Below, in pieces: positions 1 through 11,637 of a stretch of DNA of 64,000 bases (position 1 is the first letter of the stretch; the number at the start of each line of letters is the position of its first letter). Under the pieces are notes generated by a model. That model saw only the letters and a program-made list of their open reading frames with translations, had not been told where the DNA came from and ran no database searches. Made by a program: the position numbers and the translations under genes. The stretch spans positions 1,674,001-1,738,000 of the forward strand of contig CANTUR010000070.1 of the NCBI GenBank assembly GCA_947683625.1, given 5' to 3'. Source of the DNA: Mallotus nudiflorus. Taxonomy: Eukaryota; Streptophyta; Magnoliopsida; Malpighiales; Euphorbiaceae.

Positions 1-440
1 TTTAGTAATTTTGACCAATTTAAAATTGTGGTGAATTGTCATATAAATTTTTTGATTTGTTGCAAAATTATCCATAATTAAAATAACGTGTGCCCATACT
101 GAAATTGTATATAATTGTAAATTATTTGATGAAAGTAAGTATAATTTTTTTTAAAAAAAGACAGTTAATGATATATTTGTAAAAAAAAAAAAGAAATATA
201 ACGATAGAAAAGTTGTTAATTTATTCTTCTAATTTCTACATCAACAGATAAATATATACATTAATGTCATGTCAGTATGAGCATATATTGTTTTAATCAT
301 GGATAGATTTTCAACAAATTGAAAAGTTCTTTTACCAATTTGCCACAATTTTAAAAATAGGATAACTTGGTAAACATGACTAAAATTTATGGCAGAATTA
401 TGCAATAACCCTTTGTATTTTGAGATATAAAAGTTAGAAT
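1..440. other. AT-rich flank, no gene seen
   Basis: Very AT-rich sequence with poly-A runs and no reading frame resembling a known family. It lies outside the Athila LTR that begins near 712, so it is either the original insertion context or an older decayed repeat. I see nothing else in it. Confidence 0.5.
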
Positions 441-593
441 AACATCTATATAGTCCCCCATGAGAAGGCAAAAGGTGCGGACATTACATTCAAGGAGACT
501 ATGGATCGAACCTCCCACCTCCCCATCTCCTTCTCTTATAGTGTTGAAATTTAACCATTTGATCTAATTGTTAAAAAATAAAACATCTATATA
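441..593 (-). mobile_element. Candidate SINE-like insertion with 12-bp TSD
   Basis: The 12-mer AACATCTATATA occurs at 441-452 and again at 582-593, flanking a 129-bp insert. On the minus strand the insert has an A-box-like TAGATCAAATGG (555-566) and a B-box-like GGTTCGATCC (503-512), in the order and roughly the spacing of a tRNA-type pol III promoter. A long direct repeat plus A and B boxes is the signature of a tRNA-derived SINE. Oddly, the A-rich end (about 571-581) is at the 5' end relative to the boxes, so the tail is not where a typical SINE would have it. The pol III boxes could be coincidental. Confidence 0.42.
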
Positions 594-711
594 TCAGTGA
601 GAATACTAAAAAATGTATACTATTTGCTCTATGATTGCATTAAAACTAACATTTCTCTAATTGTAGTATGAGAAGCTCAAATAAAACAATAAATGATAAT
701 GATAATGAAAA
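594..711. other. AT-rich spacer
   Basis: Short AT-rich spacer with ATGATAATGATAATG-type repeats just left of the Athila LTR. No feature recognised. Confidence 0.4.
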
Positions 712-2154
712 TGAACTTGAATAATTCTCTACTAAAACTCGCACACTGCAAGTATGCAGTTCGACAAGTAATATAGAAGTGAATAAAGTATTGTTCCCAC
801 GAGAATTGGGGACTAAACACTTATTAGCTTTAGTTAAGTATGTGTAGAGCTTTCAAATAGAACTTGAATGAAATAGTTAATAAACTAAACAACAAATAAG
901 TAAAAGGATGTAAATCAAACTATAGCTAACCAATTAACGAGAAAGTGAATCAATATGAAAACATCTTGTTGGGATGTTGTACACCACATTATCCTTAAGT
1001 CAATTAATAGATTAATTCATGTTTAATGCATACCTCAAGCTTTCATAAACCAATTGACACTCCCTTTTGAGTAATGCTAATCTCCACAAATAAGCATTAA
1101 TTAAATATCAAAGTTTGGCTTAACTCTCATCATTGCCATAAAATAAGACAACATCAAACTTGTAAGGCATTAAGCAAACTTATAAAGGATTAGATATACT
1201 CAAGCTCTCTCAAGTCATTGATAAATCTAACAAGTATTTATTAGTCTATTAAATCCACCATTTCTCAATGTATAGATCTAAACAAAGCTTGTACTTAGCC
1301 ATAACATAACACATAACAAGGTCAACAAATACAATATGTAAGATAAATAAGAATTAGATCCATTAAATGAGTTTCCAAAAATCCCAACAACAATAATAAA
1401 ACTTAGCCAACCATGGCTTCACAATCCATTATCCAATATTCAATAATAACTTAAGATAATATCAAAGTAATAATCATAAGAGAAGGAGGAAGAAAATGTT
1501 ATTAAGAAGCTTATAAGTCTTCAATGGAGGCTCTCCTTCATAGCATCTTTTTCTCCTCTTACTTTTTTCTCCCTCTTGGTTATTATGGATGGGTCTTTAT
1601 GATTGATTTCCCCTTTAGAATCTCTCCTCCAAATCATGGTCCTTGTCCTTTTATAGTCTTCCTAGAATGTCCCTTTACCTCTCTTAGATTTGCTCTTTTA
1701 AAACATCCACTTTAGCGTGTTCTATGCTGGCAATAAGCTGGCTATGATCACGGGTCAATCTGTGATTGTGATAGAGAGGAGACTAGTGATGGGGTCGCAA
1801 TCGTGAGAATGTTGTGCTCACCATAGAGAGTTTAGCTATGAGGAACCTACGATTACAAATAAGTTGCAATCGCAGAAGGGCCTTGACTTAGGAATGCATG
1901 ATGCTTTGATCAATCAACAATTGCGCTTTCACCTACAATTGCGATAATGATAGGGCTATGCTTCCTTAGCTTTACTTCTTCTTCTTTTTCCTCTTATCTT
2001 CATTAAAACACCTCCATACTTTTTTTTCCATATAAAAACAAAACAAAATATAAAAGTATCTATTCCTATATGTTAACCTATGCTAAATGCTACCTAAAAT
2101 GACTAAATGAATGCTAAAATGAGTCCTAAATCTATATGTAATTTGGCACTAACA
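712..2154 (-). repeat. Athila-type 3' LTR
   Basis: On the minus strand it starts TGTTAGTGCC at 2154, directly after a polypurine tract (CAAATGTGGGGATATT, 2155-2170). It runs down to a segment rich in GTGCGAGTTTTAGTAG, typical of the end of plant gypsy LTRs. The outer edge at about 712 is my estimate from the TG dinucleotide. The stretch 1735-1960 holds repeated short motifs of the GATCACG/CAATCGTGA type, which also appear at 8290-8620. Small frames inside (for example 1524-1715) are not genes. Confidence 0.65.
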
Positions 2155-2170
2155 AATATCCCCACATTTG
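2155..2170 (-). promoter_or_regulatory. Polypurine tract of Athila element
   Basis: The minus strand reads CAAATGTGGGGATATT immediately 5' of the LTR start TGTTAG. This is the expected plus-strand primer position and resembles the AAGTGTGGGGGTA type of tract in Athila-like elements. Confidence 0.6.
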
Positions 2171-3934
2171 AATTTTTATTTATCCTCAAGCAAGCTTAAG
2201 AACACATAAACCGTCAATGCAATGAACATAATGTATATTCAAATTTCATCAAGCTCACATTATAACCTTCTTTTGATAGCTAGCTTAAATTTTTAAAAAT
2301 AAAGTTAACAAATCAAGTCAAGAAACATATATTACCAAATGAAAAGCATGTTGTCCATTCAAAATCACATAGTCATGATTCAAAATCTTAAGAAATGTAT
2401 AAATGAATGAAAGATATTTCAACCTAAGGTGGTGTGGACACTCGATTTGATCGTCTCATAATGAAAGCTCGATGATAAGATGTAATGAGCACTAGATGTA
2501 AAATTTAGCCCAAACTCCTTTTTGAGAATATATTACAGGTTTACATCTCTTTAGAAGAAAAATTTGGCCCAAGGTCCATGAAGCCCATTCAAAATCATTT
2601 TAGCCTAAGCCAGTGAGGTGACACTTAACCAAAGAGGAGTGACCTCTTTAGGTGTGGCTCACTAAGGCGACATGACTTTTCGTAGAGGCACTGCTTTAGT
2701 GGTGTTGCTTTGTTTCTAAAAAAAGGAGCATTAATGCAATTTGAAACATTAGAAAGTAACATCTTTACATGATTCCACATCCTCCAGAGAAACTAATGAC
2801 ATTAATGATAGGAGGTGGCAGGGTGAAACTCCAAAGGGGATTAAACGAAAAGGTAAAGGAAAGAGAAAAGGATATTATTTTTAGGGGGAGCTCGATAGAA
2901 TTTAGAGAGAGGAAAAAATAGAGCATTTATGTGAAAAAAAAGAAGAAAAAGAGCAGCTAGAAACTAAAGGAGAGTGAAGGAAAAAGAGAATCTTAAAAGT
3001 TCATTCTTAAAAGGATAAGGTGAGCTCTTGCATTTGGACAACATTTTGATCAAAATCCATCGATGAGGGCTATAATTAGGGAATCAAACTCATCTAAATA
3101 GTAAAGTCCTCTATTTTTCATTAACTTTTTATAGTTTTTAATTCTATTTCATTTTTTTAATGAATTTTGGCATGTAAAGCATAACCTTGCAATTATTTTT
3201 TGAAATTTGAGTCTATATTGCCATTTATTTTTAATCATATAATATGTACATAAGATTCTAGGGAGGAATAGGGCTCGACTTATTTTTACTCTAAGGTAGC
3301 CATTCAATCAGTGCTTAATTGCAGAGGCGTCACCTCTGTTTCGTAAGGCGATGTTATGTTGGCTTGATGGCATCAGGCAATGCCTCAACGATTAGGCATC
3401 ACCTGTTTTCTTCTTGTCTTTGACATTTTTGCTGTTATATTTTAATTATGATGATTTGAGTTATTTGATTTGCTTGATTTGTGAGTATTTCATTATGATC
3501 TTCTTTTGCATTTGTGGTTTTTTCAGTTTTAAAAAAAGGTTTTAATTTAAGTTGTATGATTATCAATATTATATTTTTGTATGTCACTTTATTAAATTCG
3601 CATTAGCCTTAGTTTTAAATTTTATTATGTGTTTTATGCATTTTGTCTTGATTTTTAGTTTTGTATTTTATTATCCTAATATTTGTTTATTTTGTTGCTT
3701 TAATATTTAACTAGGTCCTTATTTATTTAATTTTCATTTAGAGAAAATTAACTTGATGGTTTTCTTTTTTATAGGCTTTTATTATTTGTGGGGAGCTAAT
3801 TTATTTGATTTTCCAGGAATTATTAGGGTGATAATTTAATCACCAATTAGGTTATCTTAGCTTATAAGACCTCTTTAACATTATTTATTATTATTTTATG
3901 TCTATTATTATTTTATTTTTTTATTTATCTTGCA

Positions 3935-4095
3935 TGTGAAAAGGGTGTAAATCTTTTCTCTCCCCTTCTTTTCTTTATGCGTATTTTCATTTATTTGATT
4001 TCTATTTATTTATTTATTTTGTGTGGAAAGGGTTGTAATCTTTTCTCCTCCCCCTATTTCTTTGCATGCGTATTTTTATTTTATATTTTATTTAT
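3935..4095. repeat. Tandem duplication, about 88 bp x 2
   Basis: Two adjacent copies start GTGAAAAGGGTGTAA (about 3935) and GTGGAAAGGGTTGTAA (about 4022). Each continues with a CTTTTCTCYCC block, a TGCGTATTTT block and a TTTATTTA run. The copies differ at several positions, so the duplication is not recent. Confidence 0.6.
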
Positions 4096-5141
4096 TTTGT
4101 TAATGTAGCTTGAACGCATGATGTTGTGAATCACACCAATATTGCATGTAAAACTTGGGCTAAGTTGTAAAATTGGGAATATGTTTGGAGGAAAACAAAA
4201 ATTTCATGTAGATAAAGGAATAATTAAATAATTAAAAATAATAAAATACAAAACACAAATGGAGGCTAATGCTAAGGTTAGGTGGGCATTCTAACAACCT
4301 ATATCTAGTTTCCAAACCCAATCTCTAAGGACGGCTGTTGGGGCCTTTTGTGGAATCCAGTTGCTGTAAAGTGTATCCTAGGTCTCATCCGGGTGGCAAC
4401 TCCATATCCAACTTGGGCTATAAGTCCTTATTATATTTTCTAGTAGGCCTTGGGTCCATACAATGTTGTGGTCACTGAACACTTAGGGGCGCGCTGAACC
4501 TTGCCACCTATAGGTGGCTCTCAATTTGGCATGCGGAAATTAACTCTTTCCTCTTTATTTGGTTTTTAATTTGTGCTATTTTTCCCTCTTTTAATAGTTC
4601 CCAATCTTTCTTAAACTATTCAACATGAACACCTTGAGAGGTTTCTTTAAATACTCTTAGTCTTTTGCAAGAGCATTGGAGTAGAAAGGAATTTATGTTC
4701 CTAGCACATTTTATTCTTTTTTTTTTAGAATTAGAGAGAGTGTTTTTATGATTCCTTTCACATGCAACCAAAAGCAACCCTAAAAAGAAATCTAGTTCAT
4801 TTTAATATACTCAAACCTAAAACATCAATTCACAATATGATTAAATGACTGACAACACACATTAACTAGATTAAAAGTTCATAATTCTCAACTCAAAGTG
4901 TTAACAAAGCTTAAAAAGACACAAACCAACTATTAATAGAAGATTAAACAATATAGGCTCAACAAAACCAAAAGCATACACAATGCTCATCACAATGATA
5001 ATTCACAAAAAATTTCAATTGTCAAACATCAAAATTCAAAATTTTTAGGCCAAATCATAAAAATGAAAAGGAAATGCATAATATATAAAAAAAATATACA
5101 TATGAAATAAAAAAATTGTTCCCTCCCTCCACACTTAAATG

Positions 5142-5161
5142 ACACATTGTCCTCAATGTGT
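5142..5161. promoter_or_regulatory. Perfect hairpin ACACATTG-TCCT-CAATGTGT
   Basis: Eight-bp arms with a four-base loop. On the minus (element) strand the loop and arm read CATTGAGGACAATG, followed by TTTAAGTGTGGAGGGAGGG. From memory, a motif of this kind after the last ORF is characteristic of Athila-type elements. Its function is unknown to me. Confidence 0.6.
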
Positions 5162-5311
5162 ATAGGGATCCTAATATGCACATGTATAGCAAAACTATGC
5201 ATAAACAAACCAAAAGTAAAAACCAAAATTCATAAATAGTAAAATATAAACATAAAATGCAAACATGACTAATTGAAATTAAAAATAAAAACAAAAACAA
5301 AAATAAAAATA

Positions 5312-6847
5312 TGTTGGGTTTCGTGATACAAACGCAGTGGAAAAATTAAAAATTTATCACGTTCCTAAACCTGGATCCATGTAATTCGACTACTTGATTA
5401 AATCTAGGGTTTCAAGAATCTCACCAAGACGTAGAAGAGGCAAGATTTTCTGGAAGGATGAGAGGAGGTTCACACCGGTGACACCTTACCTCGAGATTTT
5501 TGCTTTGGTTGTTCGGATCTAGACGTCTCCAAAAGGATGTGCCCTCTATAGGTATCCACACAAACAACCCTTCATAAAAATGAATTGGAGTGTGTACTAG
5601 CAACTTTCTTGATTGTCTCACAAATCAAAAATAAAAGAAAAACTCTATTTTTGTTTTCTAAGAAGAGAGAAAATGTTTTTGGAGGCAGGAAAAACAAGTG
5701 AGTTAAACTCTAGAGAATATAACATATTTATAGACTCCAAATTAGGGTTTCACATACCAATGACCTTTTGGTAATTTCCCATTTATTATATTATGATTTT
5801 GTTTTAAAAATAAATCAGAAATAATATCTTATTTATTTATTTAAAATGACATTTATGTTAAATAAATAAATAAATAAATAAATTTAAATATTTATTTTCA
5901 TAGAGTTTATTTTAGGCTTATTAAACCCATAATCGTTTTGGACTTGTTCTAAGTGTGTGACCCTGTAGGTTCACATAATATTGGTAGTGGGCCTAAATCT
6001 CTATTTAGGCCTACAAGTCATAAGTGGCCTCTAGCAAGACATTATGACTACCCAAGTCATGTGAAGTCAATAATCTGATATAACCTAATTACAGTGAATT
6101 TTATCATCCCTTTATCACATGATATCTTAATTGAACATAAGACATAGAATGTCATCCTTATATAGTTCAATATTATGACTTGACTCTAAGTAGACTAAAA
6201 ATGATAACTCTTTATCAATTCATTTTAGCATGACCATGCATTTTCCTTCAGTCTATCTCATCAAGGGGCTCATAGATATCTTTCTCATATTAATGAGGGA
6301 TAAATTCTTTCTAAATCACTCGCATTCCTCACATAACTAATTTCATATCCAACAACATCCTATTTAATCATCCGGCTAAAGACAATGTTAGAATGTGTCA
6401 AAACATAAAATAGCTATGTAGAAATCCATGATGATTTCAAGGTCAAAAGACCGAAATAAAATTACTGTGATTAGAAATACTTATGATAATAATCTATGCA
6501 GTATTCTCATAGTGGGTCAATCCAGTACATGATCTCTCATCATGTACTTATGAGTTGACTTAATATCTCATATTCATGATTAGTAAAACATGACCATCAA
6601 TCAACATCATGATAGCCTTAATACTTTAATATTTATATAATGAATAAATGGCTAGAGATAATTAGAATAGAACTCTTATTTTAATATAAGAGTTTTACTA
6701 TCAAGTCACATACTTGATGGCCTTAGTAAGAATTAACCATTCATATAATTATCATAAAATCAAATGATAATGAAATACCTCTTTATTAATAAAATAAGAA
6801 AGTTAATACATAATCATAAATGATTGACTTAGTGCATATCACTAACA
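5312..6847 (-). mobile_element. Solo LTR (copia-like) with TSD AAATA
   Basis: A 1536-bp unit with TG...CA ends (plus strand TGTTGGGTTTCG ... CACTAACA), bounded by the direct repeat AAATA at 5307-5311 and 6848-6852. No internal coding region is present, so it is a solo LTR left by LTR-LTR recombination. On the minus strand it starts TGTTAGTGATATGCACT, a form common in plant LTRs. It is inserted at the 3' end of the Athila env-like ORF region. Short frames inside (5421-5621) are not genes. Confidence 0.8.
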
Positions 6848-6852
6848 AAATA

Positions 6853-8110
6853 AGTTAGGGAAAAAAAGTTACTCCTTTGGAGGGGAGTTGGAGGTAATAG
6901 AGATGGTGATGAAATGATGAACCCCAATACTTTGAAATGATTTTTGAACATTTTCTTAATATATTTCACCTCTTTTTTAATTCTTTGATATTTGTACTTT
7001 TGTTTATGCTCCATTTGCTCTAACTTAGTCATCAATTGCTTCCATCCATCGTCGGGTTGAGGAGGTACTTCTTAGTGCCTTGATTCTTTAGGCAAGTCCT
7101 CTTGCACTTTTTTTGGCACTTCTTCTTCCAAATCTTCAAGGATGGGAGTGAAAGCTTTAGTGTGCTCCCTAGGGTGGTTCAAATTGTGCTAAGTAGTGTA
7201 GTATGTCTTTGTTTATTGTAGGCAGAGCTCCCCTTTGTTAGTTATTACTACTTGAGCATGAGAAAGAAAATATCTGTTAATTGAACCTAATTTGACCAAA
7301 GACATGAATGTCCGTGAGGGGTTAAAAAATAAAAATGCAATGCAATGGTTGTGACAATGTCACCCATGGCTATCCTAGTCTTTGTGTTTATGCTAATGTT
7401 GAGCAAGGTTTGAAAAATGAAATGAAATGGGTGGTGGATATGGGTGTCATAGTATGCAATCCCAAATGAGAAACATTTCTTATTTAGAAATGATACTAGT
7501 TTCATTTTTTTCCAGAAATGGTAGAGCCTATGAACCCATGCAAAATGAGATAGCAATGATCTTAGATTAAACCACTTAGGGTGGCATCACTTCCCGGATA
7601 GTTAGGTAACCCAGAGAGGATTCCCTAAAATTATGCAATATCAAAATGATTGGGGAACACTTCCAACCCTTCCTTTGGAAATCTAAACACCATAAACATT
7701 AATTCATAGTTAGTCTCATATGGATTTCCTAAAAGATGACAAATGAGTATAAAGTGGATCGAGTCTTTGGGTTGGAGAGTGATGAAAAACTCAAGGGCTA
7801 ACTCTCTATATGTGTCATGTTTCATGGTTAAGAATTTTCCTCAACCCAATCTATTACACAAATCTTCTAGTGTTCCCTATAAACCTAAAGATTTCAATAA
7901 ATCATTATTAAGGAATTTGTAAGTTATAATCTTCTAGTGAGATAAAGAAACATACCTCTTTCCTTCATCATGAGAATAAATAGGGAAAGGAGCATTATAC
8001 TTACCAAAAAAATCTATTCAGATGGGAGGGCATAGGAGGAGAGATAGTGGTAGAGATGAATGATCCTCTCTCATTGATGAATCATTGTCAACTACCAGCT
8101 TTTGCCTTTT
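6853..8110 (-). pseudogene. Athila env-like / ATHILA-ORF remnant
   Basis: Degenerate minus-strand frame located after integrase, where Athila elements carry an extra ORF. The best segment is 7631-7825: it includes ELALEFFITLQ and ends its core with FRFPKEGL, the pattern of the plant ATHILA-ORF / putative plant transposon protein family. Downstream pieces (7287-7556, 6853-7035) continue with a basic, coiled-coil-like tail. Stops and frameshifts interrupt it throughout, and the 3' end runs into the solo LTR at 6847. The same core pattern appears in the copia element at 27718-27954. Biochemical function unknown; some authors call such ORFs env-like because of their position. Confidence 0.6.
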
Positions 8111-8832
8111 TATGATGGTTGACGGTGAGTGGCTTTAGCTTAAGGTGGCATGGCATTGGAAAGAATAGGTGATGATTTTGGTGGAGAATTAAAGGTAAGA
8201 GAAGAGTGTGGTTAGGGTTTGATAGGAAGATATGAATATTTGAAGAAGAAAATTTAAAATGGAGAGAGTTTGATTAAATGCGGCCTCTTTATCTGGGTTG
8301 AAGTTACGATCACGATAGAAGATTTGAAAAGTTTTGTATTAATGATCATAACCTATTTATGATCCTAGATATGAATGACTATAAAGAAATTTAAGGATAT
8401 CGGGGATATGGTGATCACAGGTATGATGCAATTGCAATATGAATAAAAACTTGGCTAGGATGGTGATTATGGAACTGTAGCAATTATAACAAAAAAGAGG
8501 CTCAACAAAGAGTGAGGAGATTAACAATTACAGATAAGTGCATGATTGAGGCTTGGTGTTATATTGAATAATTGGCAATTGCAAATCTATGAGCAATCGT
8601 AACTTAAGACTAAATTATAAATCTCTGTTTTTTACAAATGCAACATTCACACTTATACCTATAATATGAAAAATAAGTATAAATAGTTAAACAAAAAAGT
8701 ACTAGCAAACAATAAAAGGATAGAGGAATTATAAAAGCATAAATAAGAATAAAGGAATGGGAGAAGAAAGAAATAAAAGAAAGAAAAACATGCTAAATTG
8801 TTACTTTATATCTTGACTATTCATGAGGGGTC
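8111..8832 (-). other. Athila spacer between integrase and env-like ORF
   Basis: Noncoding spacer. From 8290 to 8620 it is dense in short partly palindromic motifs (ACGATCACGAT, ATGATCATAA, GGTGATCAC, GCAATTGC, GCAATCGTAAC) like those in the Athila LTR at 1735-1960. It lies immediately upstream, in element orientation, of the env-like ORF, so it could carry an internal promoter. That role is inference. Confidence 0.5.
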
Positions 8833-10290
8833 TTAATTATTGAGGTGAAGAGGGAGTGCCTCCTTATCTTTGACTACTATTCCTTCATAATATGGTTTGC
8901 ACCTCTGTTCATTAACCTTCAATTGCTCTCCACTAGCATTTATTAAAATAAGAGCACCATGTGGGAATACCTGAAAAACCTTAAAGTGTCCACTCCATTT
9001 AGATTTTAGTTTGCTTGGAAATAAATGCAACCTTGAGTTGAACAAGAGGACCAAATCACCTTCAGTAAATGATTTTTGGACAATCTTCTTATCATGCCAA
9101 TGCTTGGTATTCTTCTTATATAATTTAACATTCTTATAAGCCTAGTGTTAAAGTTCTTTTAGCTCTTAAAGTTGCAACAGCCTTTTCTTTCCAGCTGCAT
9201 TTATATCAAAATTTAGAGTTTTAGTTGCCTAATATGCTTTGTGCTCGAGCTTAATTGATAAGTGGCATGCTTTTCCATACACCAAGCGATATAGAGACAT
9301 GCCTACTGGTGTTTTAAATGTTATTCTATACGCCCACAAAGCATCATCGAGCTTATCGGCTTAATATTTTCTTGAATTCCTCACTATCTTCTTAAGAATT
9401 TGCTTTAAATCTCTATTCATGATTTATGCTTAACCATTGGTTTATGGATGGTATGGTGTTACTATGCAATAGTTCACTCCATACTTCTTTAAGAGGGTTT
9501 CCAAGATTTTATTACAAAAATAGGAACCACTATCACTGATTAAGGCTCATGGAACACTAAATCTTACAAATATCTTCTTGAGGAACTTAACCACTATCTT
9601 GTTATCATTTGTTGGAGAGGCAATGGCTTCCACCCACTTAGAAATGTAATCTACACCCACAAGAATGTAGCAATTGCCATAAGATTATGGAAAAGCCCTA
9701 TGAAATCAATTCCCTAAGCATCAAAAAGTTCAATTTCCTGAATGGTGGTAAGTGGCATTTTGCCCTTTTATTATATTCCCCATTCATTGGCAATTTTCAT
9801 ACCTCTGAACAAATTCTCTTGCATCTTAAAATAGTGTAGGCTAATGGAAGCCATTTTCAAGCACTTGTACTGCTATCCTTGATGCTCCAAAATGTCCACC
9901 ACATGGGGAGTTGTGACAATGTGCTAGAATTGAAGATTTCACTGAGCTTAGCAAACATCTCCTTATTAGGCCAACAACACATGTTTTATACAAAAACATA
10001 TCACCCCATAAATAACACTTAACATTTGATAGAAACTTTTTCCTTTGCTAGTAATTGAGCTCTTGTGGTAGTACCCTACAAGCTAAATAGTTTGTTGTTT
10101 CTGTGTACTATAGAGGTTTTATATGCTAGAAAACAAATAGCAATTCATCAAGGAAGTTATCATTAATTTCTTTTTTAGATTGAAAATGATCCTGTTGCTC
10201 TAGTCAAGAGAGGTTATACGCTACCATATTTTCGCTACCCTTCTTGTCTTTGATCTTTAAGTCAAATTCCTACAACAATAACACCCAATG
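8833..10290 (-). pseudogene. Athila integrase (broken)
   Basis: Catalyses insertion of the element cDNA. The zinc-binding region is visible at about 9860-9990 as an H-x-H motif with flanking GGHFGASR. The core follows, with VDYISKWVEAIA near 9590-9640, SDSGSYFCN near 9520 and YHP-TNG near 9430. The C-terminal piece 8833-9054 is the best preserved: it begins VLLFNSRLHLFPSKLKSKW and continues with FPHGALIL, a hallmark of Athila/Tat-type integrase ends. Several in-frame stops lie in the core, including around the catalytic glutamate (about 9420), so it is inactive. Confidence 0.75.
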
Positions 10291-11637
10291 GATTAATCTT
10301 AGTTTAGCATTTTTTTTCAGATAAATAACGTAAAGTAGCATGGTTAGTAAAGATAATAATTTTAGATCCTAAGATGTAGGATCTAAATTTCTTAATTACA
10401 AACATAACATCGAGTATCTCTTTTTCAGTGGTTATGTAATTGAGTTGTGCATCTGAAAGGGTCCTACTTGCATAGTAGATAACATGGTGTTTATTTTCCT
10501 TCCTTTGTCGAAGGACTGCACCCATCATAAAATTTCTCACATCACACATTAACTCAAAAGGAAGAGACCAATTTGGGGGAAAGATGATAGGTGCTGAAGT
10601 TAAGGCTATCTTTAATGTGTCAAAAGCAATCAAGTAAGATTATCTTTAATCAAAATTTCAGTAAGTGGCTTTACAATTAAGGAGAAGTCTTTGATAAAAT
10701 ATTTAATAAAATTTGGCATGCCCTAGGAATCCTCGTACTCCTTTTATTGAAGTCGGTGGAGGTAGCTTTTCTATAACTTTGATCTTTGCCTTATCCACCT
10801 CAATTCATAAATGAGAAATTTTATGTCCTAGCACTATGCCTTCATCAACCATGAAGTGATATTTCTCCTAATTTAGAACAATGTTAATATCCTTACATCT
10901 TTTCAATACTTTATCAAGGTTCAATAAGCATAATTGAAAAGAATCTCCAATCACAAAAAAATCATCCATAAATATCTCTATTTTATTCTCAATTAAATAT
11001 GAGAAGATGGCTGTTATGCATCATTGGAAAGTGGCGGGGGCATTACATAAACTGAATGACATTCTCCTATAAGCAAAAGTGTCATAGGTTGTCTTTGCTT
11101 AGTCCTAGGGGGCAATGCCTATTTCATTATAACCAGAGTATCCATTTAGGAAGTAATAGTATACGTGTCCTATGATCCTTTTGAGAATTTGATCGATAAA
11201 AGGGATAGGAAAGTGATCCTTCCATATAGCCTTGTTGAGTTTTTCATAGTCTATGCACACTCACCAACCATTTACTATACTCTTAGAGATAATCTCTCTC
11301 TCCTCATTTCCAATAACAGTCATGCCTCCTTTCTTTGGAATGCATAATAGTGGACTCACCCATTCATTGTCAGAGATAGGGTAAATAATCTTGGCATCAA
11401 GGAGCTTTACTATTTCCTTCTTCACCACATCTTTTATATTCAAATTGAGTCTCTTTTGCCTCTTTATTGTGGCTTTGTACCTGTCCTCCATTCCAATATG
11501 ATGCATTACAAAAAAGGGACTAATTCCTTTAATATCCGAAATCTGCCATCCTATAGCTTTCCATATTTTTTCTTACAACCTTATATACTTTATCTTCTTG
11601 TTATTTTGTGAGCTTATTAGAGATTATGACAGGTAAT
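10291..11637 (-). pseudogene. Athila reverse transcriptase and RNase H (broken)
   Basis: RT begins just inside the copia insertion edge. At 11261-11506 are RLNLNIKDVVKKEIVKLLDA, YPISDNEWVSP and PKKGG, the N-terminal RT motifs of this lineage. The catalytic motif FMDD is intact at 10961-10972. RNase H is at 10304-10633, with YYASRTLSDAQLNY, TTEKEILDV and IIFTNHATLRYL. Stops and frame changes between these blocks (around 11230 and 10640-10690) show a dead copy. At the right edge (11637) the reading frame breaks mid-protein and picks up again at 50267 on the far side of the nested copia element. Confidence 0.8.
11633..11637. repeat. TSD GTAAT, left copy
   Basis: Five-base direct repeat GTAAT directly outside the copia 5' LTR. 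The matching copy is at 50267-50271, directly outside the 3' LTR. Together they define a single insertion 38.6 kb long. Confidence 0.85.

Larger units (their letters stand above)
2171..5311 (-). other. Athila 3' noncoding region with unclassified repeats
   Basis: No convincing gene. It contains: segments at 2590-2720 and 3300-3410 with recurring GGTGACACTT / GCGTCACCTC-like motifs; purine-rich blocks at 2820-3000; an approximate 88-bp tandem duplication at 3935-4095; and a less AT-rich block at 4260-4530 that looks like decayed LTR or leader sequence of another gypsy element. At 5142-5161 there is a perfect 8-bp-stem hairpin. One or more old insertions may be hidden here, but I cannot set their borders. 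Confidence 0.45.

Noticed and set aside
503..566. A degenerate tRNA gene
   Set aside because: A- and B-box-like motifs are present but no cloverleaf with acceptor and anticodon stems can be drawn; the 12-bp TSD favours a retroposon.
5029..5300. Hydrophobic minus-strand ORFs resembling membrane proteins
   Set aside because: They come from A/T-rich Athila 3' noncoding sequence where Phe, Ile and Leu codons dominate by composition.
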